64,000 bases of DNA from Halomonas ramblicola (lineage in GTDB: Bacteria > Pseudomonadota > Gammaproteobacteria > Pseudomonadales > Halomonadaceae): the NCBI RefSeq assembly GCF_030409215.1, contig NZ_JAUFPL010000032.1:98872-162871 (forward strand), written 5' to 3'. This document shows positions 58,247-64,000 of the stretch, one piece after another. Within the stretch, counting starts at the first letter, position 1. Each line of letters opens with the position of its first letter. A program made the translations under genes and the position numbers. The notes beneath the pieces are model-generated. The model worked only from the letters and a program-made list of their open reading frames with translations. It was not told the origin of the DNA and ran no database searches.

Positions 58247-58810
58247 TTAGATCTTGCCGACCAGATCCAGGGAGGGAGCCAGGGTCTCTTCGCCTTCTTC
58301 CCACTTGGCCGGGCAGACTTCGTTCGGGTTGGCACGCACGTACTGGGCGGCCTTGACCTTGCGCAGCAGCTCCTCGGCATTGCGGCCGATGTTGCCGGCG
58401 TTCAGCTCGATGATCTGGATCTTGCCGTCCGGGTCGACGACGAAGGTGCCACGCTCGGCAATGCCGTCTTCCTCGATCAGCACCTCGAAGTTGCGCGAGA
58501 TGGCATGGGTCGGGTCGGCCAGCATCGGATAGGTCAGCTTGCCGATGGTCTCGGAGCTGTCGTGCCAGGCCTTGTGGGTGAAGTGGGTGTCGGTGGAGAC
58601 GCTGTAGATCTCGACGCCCAGCTTCTTGAACTCCTCGTAGTTGTCCTGCAGGTCGCCCAGCTCGGTGGGGCAGACGAAGGTGAAGTCGGCCGGGTAGAAG
58701 AAGAAGATGCTCCACTTGCCCTTCAGCTTCTCTTCGGTCACCTCGACGAACTCGCCGTTATAGTAGGCGGTGGCCTTGAACGGCTTGACTTCGGTGTTAA
58801 GCAGGGACAT
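58247..58810 (-). CDS. ahpC: Alkyl hydroperoxide reductase subunit C (peroxiredoxin)
   Basis: A 187-residue typical 2-Cys peroxiredoxin of the AhpC1 type. The peroxidatic Cys47 is in [13 protein letters not shown] and the resolving Cys166 in NEVCPAKW. The N terminus [20 protein letters not shown] matches E. coli AhpC. It reduces hydrogen peroxide, alkyl hydroperoxides and peroxynitrite using AhpF. The start at 58810 has GGAG upstream. Codon use is less GC-rich than neighbours, with several AAG/GAA runs, as expected for a highly expressed gene. Confidence 0.97.
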   Translation of the reverse strand: MSLLNTEVKPFKATAYYNGEFVEVTEEKLKGKWSIFFFYPADFTFVCPTELGDLQDNYEEFKKLGVEIYSVSTDTHFTHKAWHDSSETIGKLTYPMLADPTHAISRNFEVLIEEDGIAERGTFVVDPDGKIQIIELNAGNIGRNAEELLRKVKAAQYVRANPNEVCPAKWEEGEETLAPSLDLVGKI

Positions 58811-58863
58811 CGAACGGTGCTCCTCTAGACTTTCGTTGAATGTAGCGGGTGAATACGGGAGGC

Positions 58864-58892
58864 ATGGTAGCCCGCCCGGGTTGATAGCGTAA
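58864..58892 (-). promoter_or_regulatory. Putative ahpC promoter
   Basis: TTACGC (58892-58887) and TACCAT (58869-58864) are 17 bp apart on the minus strand. The -35 is poor, as in activator-dependent promoters, and it directly abuts the OxyR-like site. Confidence 0.4.
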
Positions 58893-58929
58893 ATTGAATG
58901 GTGCCATGGCGCCGATAATTCAACCCTAT
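58893..58929 (-). promoter_or_regulatory. OxyR-binding site candidate upstream of ahpC
   Basis: On the minus strand ATAG, TTAT, ATGG and CAAT occur at exact 7-bp intervals over 37 bp. The OxyR consensus is ATAG-N7-CTAT-N7-ATAG-N7-CTAT, so 13 of 16 positions match. The site sits immediately upstream of the putative -35, where OxyR activates transcription. Confidence 0.55.
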
Positions 58930-58971
58930 GGCCCATCACGGCAGGCGGTCCCACACGCCTGCAGAGGGCAC

Positions 58972-58994
58972 ACGCCCGGGCCGAGCCCGGGCGT
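58972..58994 (-). terminator. Hairpin after the proline-racemase-family gene
   Basis: ACGCCCGGG/CCCGGGCGT forms a perfect 9-bp stem with a 5-nt loop, 12 nt past the stop codon at 59007. No T-tract follows on the minus strand. Confidence 0.45.
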
Positions 58995-59006
58995 TCGTGC
59001 GGCGCC

Positions 59007-60047
59007 TCAGGCGTGGCCGGCGCTGAGGATATGGTGCAGGCCGGCACACTCCACCAGGGGATCCTCGCAGTTGACCACCACCTCGGTGTGGCCCAGCACA
59101 TAGCCCTTGCCGGTGATGGTGTTCTCCACCACGGTGTGAGGGCCCTCCTCGCGGGTGCTGGTGAAGGTCCCGATGAAGCCGGTCTCGCGCAGCGAGACGG
59201 TCTCCAGGTGGTCGCCGGGGCGGATACGGCCCTCGTGGTGCATCAACGCCAGGCGCGCCGAGGTGCCGGTGCCGGTGGTGCTGCGGCAGATCACCCCCGG
59301 ATGCACGTAGGTCGTCGAGCGTGAGCGATAGAAGTCGTCGGCCACCTGCTCCACCGGGCCCATGAAGTGCAGGAAGGGCAGCGGCCCCACGTCACCGAGG
59401 GTGTAGTGGGAGAAGCCGCGCTCGGCCTGGATCGCCTCGACGATCCTGTGGGCGCAGTCGGAGAGGGCGCGCTCCTCGTCCGGGGTCAGGTGGAAGCCCA
59501 GTTCGGCGGCGTCCACCAGGGCGTAGAAGCCGCCGCTGTAGGCCACCGAATAGGTCACGTCGCCCACTCTGGGGACGTGGATGCTGGCGCGGTAGGTGTC
59601 GATGTAGCTGGGCAGGCCCCCACAGGTGATCGCCTCCACCACGCCGCGTTCGACCTTGGCCTCGATGTTGACCAGGCCCGCCGGGGACTCCAGCTTGAAG
59701 TGCTGGACGCCCTCCTGCTTGGGCACGATACCCGCCTCCAGCACCGCCGTGGCGGTGCAGATGGTGTTCGAGCCGGAATAGATCGGGTAGCCCATCACCT
59801 CCATGATGATGTAGCCAGCGGCCGCCTCGGGGTCGGTGGCCGGCACGATCAGGTCCACCGACATCTCGGGGATGCCGTAGGGCTCATGCAACAACAGCTT
59901 GCGCAGGCCGTCGGCGTCGTCGCGCAGGTAGTGCATCTGGTCGCGTACGGTGGCGCCGGGCAGGGCGTCGATGCCACCCAGCACGATGCGGCTGACGTCG
60001 CCGCCGGCGTGGGTGTCCATCATCCTGAAGGTCAGCGATTGGCTCAT
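59007..60047 (-). CDS. Proline racemase superfamily enzyme with Ser/Thr catalytic pair
   Basis: A 346-residue protein of the proline racemase / hydroxyproline epimerase superfamily, with MDTHAGGD near the N terminus. True racemases use two cysteines, in MCGH and in DRSPCGTGT. Here the matching positions are Ser91 (YSGSNT) and Thr258 (CRSTTGTGT), and the Asp of DRSP is Cys254. Members with altered pairs include 3-hydroxyproline dehydratases, so dehydration or epimerisation of a proline derivative is plausible, but the reaction is unknown. The start at 60047 overlaps the stop of the upstream oxidoreductase by four bases. Confidence 0.85.
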   Translation of the reverse strand: MSQSLTFRMMDTHAGGDVSRIVLGGIDALPGATVRDQMHYLRDDADGLRKLLLHEPYGIPEMSVDLIVPATDPEAAAGYIIMEVMGYPIYSGSNTICTATAVLEAGIVPKQEGVQHFKLESPAGLVNIEAKVERGVVEAITCGGLPSYIDTYRASIHVPRVGDVTYSVAYSGGFYALVDAAELGFHLTPDEERALSDCAHRIVEAIQAERGFSHYTLGDVGPLPFLHFMGPVEQVADDFYRSRSTTYVHPGVICRSTTGTGTSARLALMHHEGRIRPGDHLETVSLRETGFIGTFTSTREEGPHTVVENTITGKGYVLGHTEVVVNCEDPLVECAGLHHILSAGHA

Positions 60048-61228
60048 GCCGGACCCTCCGGGTCGGCGAGGGCGAAAGGGGCACCGTGCTCCTCCCACTG
60101 GGCATCGGGCACGATGACGATCTTGCCGAGGAAGTTGCTACCGCGGCTGACGAAGTAGCGCTCCGCCGCGTGCAGGTCCGACAGCCGGAAGGCCGCGTGC
60201 AGTACCGGCTTGAGCCGGCCCTCGCGGATCCACGCGACGAGCTGCTCGGCCTCCTCGCGGGTGCCGTGGGAGACGCCGAAGATCTGCACCTGGTAGAGGT
60301 AGATGCGCGTCCACATGATCTCGCTGAGGTTGCCGCCGCTGGCCCCGGCGATAGAGAGCCGCGGGTAGCTGGTGCGCGCCTGCATGTCGCCGATCATGGT
60401 GTCGATGAAGCGGTCGGTCATCTCGCCGCCCACCAGGTCCATCACCGCGTCGATGGGCGTGCCGCCGGTGGCCTCGAGCACCCGCTCGACGAAGCTCGGC
60501 AGGTCACCGCGATCGATCACCGCCTCGGCGCCCAGCGCCAGCAGGGCGTCGGCCTTCTCGGGCTGGCTCACCGCATAGGGGATCGCCCCCACGATGCGAC
60601 ACAGCTGGATCAGCGCGGTGCCCACCCCGCCGCTGGCGCCGCTGACCAGCACCCGCTCGCCGGCGGCGACACGCGCCGAGGTCATCATATGGTAGGCGGT
60701 CTGGTAGGAGCACATGCCCATGGCGGCGAGCTCGGCATCCCGCAACTCCGGGTTGGGCACGTGGTGGAACTGGTCCGAGGGCAGGGCCACGTACTCGGCG
60801 AAGCCGCCGTCGGCGCCGTGACCATAGTAGTCGGGCGTCAGGTTGAGGTCGCGACGGGCATCGGCATAGAGGTTGAAGTCGAGCAGGCCGCGCTCGCCGA
60901 TACGCCCGGCGTCGACGCCCTCGCCCACCGCCACTACGCGGCCGGCGATGTCGGCGCCCTGGATGCGCGGGAAGGTCAGGGTCGCCTCGCCGCCCATGGC
61001 GAAGGAGGTGACGTCGCCCTTGTCCTTGGTCGGGTAGAGCCCCTCGCGGGCCTTGCGGTCGGTGTTGTTCTTGGCGGTGGCGGTGACGCGCACCAGTACC
61101 TCGCCCGGCCCGGGCTGCGGGACGGGGACGTCGTCGCGGTAGACCAGCTTGTCGACGTCGCCGTGACCGGTCAGCAGCATGGCCGACATGGTGGCGGGAA
61201 CGGGCGCGTCGGGGGTTGAAACTGCCAT
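60044..61228 (-). CDS. MDR-type alcohol dehydrogenase/quinone oxidoreductase
   Basis: A 394-residue medium-chain reductase. The GroES-like N-terminal domain has PGPGEVLVRVTATAKNNTDRKAREG and QGADIAGRVVAVGEGVD. The Rossmann domain has VLVSGASGGVGTALIQLCRIVGA (AxxGxVG-type NADP motif), and SHGTREEAEQLVAWIREGRLKPVL follows. Conserved zinc-binding cysteines are absent, so it is probably a zinc-free quinone-oxidoreductase type. Its four-base overlap with the proline-racemase-family gene suggests one catabolic step feeds the other. GAGGAGG lies upstream of the ATG. Confidence 0.85.
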   Translation of the reverse strand: MAVSTPDAPVPATMSAMLLTGHGDVDKLVYRDDVPVPQPGPGEVLVRVTATAKNNTDRKAREGLYPTKDKGDVTSFAMGGEATLTFPRIQGADIAGRVVAVGEGVDAGRIGERGLLDFNLYADARRDLNLTPDYYGHGADGGFAEYVALPSDQFHHVPNPELRDAELAAMGMCSYQTAYHMMTSARVAAGERVLVSGASGGVGTALIQLCRIVGAIPYAVSQPEKADALLALGAEAVIDRGDLPSFVERVLEATGGTPIDAVMDLVGGEMTDRFIDTMIGDMQARTSYPRLSIAGASGGNLSEIMWTRIYLYQVQIFGVSHGTREEAEQLVAWIREGRLKPVLHAAFRLSDLHAAERYFVSRGSNFLGKIVIVPDAQWEEHGAPFALADPEGPA

Positions 61229-61378
61229 CTGCTGCCTCCTCGGTGGGGCCCCGTGCGGGGCGTGGGTTCCAGGCGAGACGATAGCAGACTCCCCCGGCCT
61301 CGACCGATAGGCCGGGGCCCCGGATCGACCGCCGATCCTTTTCGTTTTCGGGCCCGGAAATTGCGGTTTTTTTCTTCC

Positions 61379-62506
61379 CTACGCCTCGACCCGGTCGCGG
61401 CCGCCTTCCTTGGCCCGGTAGAGACAGCGATCGGCACGCCCGTAGAGCCGATCGAAGTCGTCGCCCTCCAGCGCCTCGGCCACCCCGATGCTGACCGTCA
61501 GGCGACGGCCGGCGGCCGCCCCGGGCAGCGGCATCTCGCCCACCGCCCGGCGGATCCGCTCGGCCAGGCGACGCGCCGCCGCCAGGCCGCTGTCGGGGAC
61601 CAGGATGGCGAACTCCTCGCCGCCCAGGCGCACCACCAGGTCGACCCGGCGCGTCTGGTCCTCGAGGAGCCCGGCGAAGCCGATCAGCACCCGGTCGCCC
61701 AGGGGATGGCCGAAGGCATCGTTGACGCGCTTGAAGTGATCGAGGTCCAGCAGCAGCAGGCTCAGCGGAGTGCCATGTCGCGCCCGGCGCTCCAGTTCCT
61801 GGGCGGCGGCCTCCAGCAGGCGCCGGCGGTTGAACAGGCCGGTCAGTTCGTCGGTGCGGCTCTGCTCGCGCATCGCCTCGCGCTGGCGGTGCAGCTTGAG
61901 CAGCATGACCATCACCGCCCCCGCCGCCGCCAGCACCAGCAGCAGCAGGATGGCCACCGCCAGGGTCAGCCGCACCATCAGTCGACGCTGGTCGGCCGAG
62001 GCCTGGTGCAGCAGCTCGTTGAGCTCGCTGTAGGCCCAGGCGAGGCTCTCTTCCACCGCCATGCCCAGCTCGAGCAGTGCCTCGCGATCCGGCTCCGCCA
62101 GGCCCTCCTCCTCGGCCGCCGATACCGCCTCCGAGAGCCGGGGCAGGCGGGTCTCCACCCAGGCCAGCTCCTCGAGCAACGGCCGGTAGTCGGCCGGGGG
62201 AAGATCGCTGCGCTCCAGCTGGCGGCGGATCCCCTCGATCCTCAACGGGATCCGCCACAGCAGGTCGTTGGCCTGCGCCACATGCCCGGGGGACGGGCGA
62301 GCCAGCAGGTTATCCAGGCTCAGGCGCAGCCGCGTCGGGTCCTCCTGGGCACGTACGACGTCGGTGACCATGGCGGTGTAGTTGGCCCCCACCAGGCGCC
62401 GGGCCTCGGCCAGGTAGTAGCCGAAGGCCAGCGCACAGACGCCGGTCAGCAGCAGGAAGGCGAGCAGCAGGCGGGCACGCAGCTGTCGACTCGACAGCCG
62501 CCTCAC
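61379..62506 (-). CDS. Membrane diguanylate cyclase (GGDEF)
   Basis: A 375-residue inner-membrane protein that makes cyclic di-GMP. It has two helices (about residues 11-31 and 178-203) enclosing a helical periplasmic sensor of about 145 residues. The cytoplasmic GGDEF domain (about 212-375) has DELTGLFNRRRL, DLDHFKRVND and the active site GGEEF at 295-299. The inhibitory site RRVD lies five residues before it, so product feedback is expected. The start is GTG at 62506, overlapping the stop of the upstream periplasmic-protein gene (GTGA), which suggests the two proteins work as a signalling pair. Confidence 0.92.
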   Translation of the reverse strand: MRRLSSRQLRARLLLAFLLLTGVCALAFGYYLAEARRLVGANYTAMVTDVVRAQEDPTRLRLSLDNLLARPSPGHVAQANDLLWRIPLRIEGIRRQLERSDLPPADYRPLLEELAWVETRLPRLSEAVSAAEEEGLAEPDREALLELGMAVEESLAWAYSELNELLHQASADQRRLMVRLTLAVAILLLLVLAAAGAVMVMLLKLHRQREAMREQSRTDELTGLFNRRRLLEAAAQELERRARHGTPLSLLLLDLDHFKRVNDAFGHPLGDRVLIGFAGLLEDQTRRVDLVVRLGGEEFAILVPDSGLAAARRLAERIRRAVGEMPLPGAAAGRRLTVSIGVAEALEGDDFDRLYGRADRCLYRAKEGGRDRVEA

Positions 62507-62991
62507 AAGGCGCTGACCTCACGGATCGCCCAGATCCAGCGGCTCATGGGTTCGCTGCCCCGACGCACCGCTTCGACGTCCGCCGGCACCACCAGCATGA
62601 AGGGGCCGAGGTAATCGCGCGCCAGCGGCGCGCCGTCCAGACGGGTGACCAGCAGGTAGGCCTTCGCGTCGCGCTGGGCCGGGGTCAGGAAGGTGGTGTA
62701 GTCGTCGTGGGCGATGAAGCGCACCCGCCGCGCCTCGTCCAGCCCCTGGTCGGCCAGGAAGGCGTCCAGCCACACCCCGGAGAACCGCCCCTCCGGGCCC
62801 TCGGGATGGTGCATCTCCACGTGATGCAGCCCCGTTCGCTCGATCTCCTCGAGGGAGAGGCGGCGACTCTCGCTGCCCTGCGACACCACCAGGGTGACCT
62901 CCTCGGACTGGGCGGTGGCGGGCAAGGCGATGGCCAGCAGCAGCCCGCCGAGCAGCGACAGGAAAGGCAAAGGCCGAGCGAGGACGCGCAT
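62503..62991 (-). CDS. Periplasmic sulfite-oxidase-fold-like protein paired with the cyclase
   Basis: A 162-residue exported protein with a signal peptide of about 28 residues (ALPATAQS). The mature sequence (GRFSGVWLDAFLADQG, VRFIAHDDYTTFL, YLLVTRLDGAPL, GPFMLVVP) resembles the molybdopterin-binding fold of sulfite-oxidase-like proteins. It lacks the usual cofactor cysteine, so it may be a ligand-binding rather than a redox protein. It overlaps the diguanylate cyclase gene by four bases and probably feeds its periplasmic sensor domain. The fold assignment is from memory of similar small proteins next to GGDEF genes. Confidence 0.78.
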   Translation of the reverse strand: MRVLARPLPFLSLLGGLLLAIALPATAQSEEVTLVVSQGSESRRLSLEEIERTGLHHVEMHHPEGPEGRFSGVWLDAFLADQGLDEARRVRFIAHDDYTTFLTPAQRDAKAYLLVTRLDGAPLARDYLGPFMLVVPADVEAVRRGSEPMSRWIWAIREVSAL

Positions 62992-63095
62992 GACAGGCTC
63001 CCGGGATGCGGTGATGGGTCGACTATCGCCAACCCGAGCCTGGCTGTCCACGTTCGGCGACAGTGGCGTCTCAACGCCTGCCGAACGGCCGTGCC

Positions 63096-63779
63096 TCAGT
63101 CGCGCCGATTGACGGCGGCAATCGCCTCGCCGGTGTGGTGAATATGGGCGAGCAGGCAGCGCCCGGCCCGCTCGCCGTCGCGGGCCTTCAGCGCCTCGAG
63201 TATCTCGCGATGCTCCTCGGTGGACTGCTCCCAGCGTCCCAGCTGGTCCAGCGCCAGGTAACGGGCGCGCTCCAGCTGGCCCAGCAGGCGCCGGTGGGTC
63301 CTCTCCAGCACGGGGTTCTTGGCCCCCGAGACGATGAGCGCATGGATGCGCTGGTTGAGGGCGAAGTAGGCGTCGCGATCGCCCTGGTCGAGCAGCTTCT
63401 CCAGGCGCAACTGGAGCTTCTCCAGGCGCTTGAGCTCGCTGGCGGTCATGCGCTCGGCCGCCAGGGTGGCGGCCAGGCTCTCCAGCCCGGCCTCGACCTC
63501 GAACAGATGTTCCAGCTCCTGGGGATCGATCAGCGAGACCTGGGCGTTGCGGTTGCGTCGCAGCGTCACCAGGCCATCGTTGGCCAGCATCTTCAGGGCC
63601 TCGCGCAGCGGCGTGCGCGAGATCCCCAGCTGTTCGCACAGCTCCGGCTCGACCAGCCGCTGACCCGGGGCCAGGCGCCCGTGGACGATCAGGTCGTGCA
63701 GCGCCTCATAGGCTTCCTCCGCCAGCGAGGGGGTCGTGATACGCCGCCGCCCGAGCAGGGCAGCACCTTCCGTTGTCAT
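63096..63779 (-). CDS. GntR-family (FadR subfamily, FCD) transcription regulator
   Basis: A 227-residue regulator. The winged helix (about residues 12-75) has LAEEAYEALHDLIVHGRLAPGQRLVEPELCEQLGISRTPLREALKMLANDGLV. The C-terminal FCD ligand domain (about 85-220) has metal-type histidines in NQRIHALIVSGA, STEEHREIL and LAHIHHTGEAI. FCD members usually sense carboxylic or amino acids and control nearby catabolic genes. The start at 63779 was chosen because GAGGA lies nine bases upstream; the ATG at 63788 has no spacing. It could control the proline-racemase/MDR genes or the cut-off gene upstream. Confidence 0.9.
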   Translation of the reverse strand: MTTEGAALLGRRRITTPSLAEEAYEALHDLIVHGRLAPGQRLVEPELCEQLGISRTPLREALKMLANDGLVTLRRNRNAQVSLIDPQELEHLFEVEAGLESLAATLAAERMTASELKRLEKLQLRLEKLLDQGDRDAYFALNQRIHALIVSGAKNPVLERTHRRLLGQLERARYLALDQLGRWEQSTEEHREILEALKARDGERAGRCLLAHIHHTGEAIAAVNRRD

Positions 63780-63843
63780 GTCAACCATTCCTCTTCGGTG
63801 AGGAGACGCGGCGATTGTCTCCGAACTGTCGGCCAGGAAACAA

Positions 63844-64000
63844 TCAATCGACGGATGTCGGGGCCTCGGCGATGCGACGCCCCACCAGCCCGGCGAGGGC
63901 CTCCGGAAGCCCCCGGCAACCCTTCTCGGGGGGCGGGGCGAAGCTGCCGCCGGAGGGCGGCGTGACCGCCATGTCGACGAGCGTCTGGGCCTGGTGCAGG
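63844..64000 (-). CDS. C-terminal end of an unidentified gene (cut by window)
   Basis: A minus-strand frame enters from the right edge and ends at TGA (63846-63844). It encodes about 51 residues with a strongly GC-ending third codon position, as in true genes here. The visible sequence includes DMAVTPPSGGSFAPPP and ends GRRIAEAPTSVD. I do not recognise the family. It stops 64 bp before the GntR start on the same strand, so the two may be co-transcribed. Confidence 0.5.
   Translation of the reverse strand, partial: LHQAQTLVDMAVTPPSGGSFAPPPEKGCRGLPEALAGLVGRRIAEAPTSVD

Overview
The window is GC-rich (well above 60% by eye) chromosomal DNA of a Halomonas-type gammaproteobacterium. The clearest taxonomic marker is a four-gene cluster at 44141-47719 that matches the ectoine/hydroxyectoine TRAP transporter teaABCD known from Halomonas elongata. 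Conserved gammaproteobacterial gene orders support this (argH/hemCDXY divergent pair, lptM-lysA-dapF-DUF484-xerC-yigB, engB/cytochrome c4/dsbA). I recognise no rRNA, tRNA, insertion sequence, prophage or CRISPR array. This is core and housekeeping sequence, so the novelty lies mainly in small intergenic elements.

Layout. 1-2977: pyruvate kinase (3' end), methylglyoxal synthase and glucose-6-phosphate isomerase. 2984-3756: two overlapping crcB fluoride-channel genes on the minus strand, preceded by a terminator-like leader hairpin and a 19-bp palindrome. 3995-6301: a large MscS-family channel. 6388-11065: hemYXDC on the minus strand, divergent from argH. 11340-17418: argH, then the lysine/peptidoglycan precursor operon ending in xerC and a HAD phosphatase. 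17471-20593: engB, cytochrome c4, dsbA and an endonuclease/phosphatase. 20702-23906: a DctQ-DctM-DctP TRAP transporter. 24006-38980: a complete 13-gene nuo operon (nuoA to nuoN with fused nuoCD) on the minus strand. 39171-44046: thiD, a tandem universal stress protein, dtd, an ABC-F ATPase and a TIGR02444-type protein. 44141-47719: teaABCD. 47875-51756: FKBP isomerase, PHB-depolymerase-like esterase, SCO1 with a membrane-anchored partner, and an AEC transporter. 51779-51929: a candidate small RNA. 51933-53984: hemN divergent from nsrR. 54145-56297: a secreted protein, cyclophilin, phosphatase and DUF6164 protein. 56386-58810: ahpF and ahpC with an OxyR-like site and a 142-bp inverted-repeat element between them. 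59007-64000: a proline-racemase-family enzyme and an overlapping oxidoreductase, a diguanylate cyclase with a periplasmic partner, a GntR regulator and a cut-off gene.

Themes. The window joins energy metabolism (Nuo, cytochrome c4, SCO1), haem synthesis (hemCDXY, hemN), thiol and peroxide defence (dsbA, ahpCF, nsrR) and osmolyte recovery (teaABCD). The most interesting undescribed signal is the candidate 117-nt sRNA at 51813-51929. It has a consensus -35, a Fur-box-like core promoter, two 5' hairpins, a pyrimidine-rich anti-Shine-Dalgarno stretch and a strong intrinsic terminator. Next come the crcB leader attenuator, the 142-bp palindromic element abutting the ahpC stop codon, and a proline-racemase-family enzyme whose two catalytic cysteine positions are Ser and Thr.
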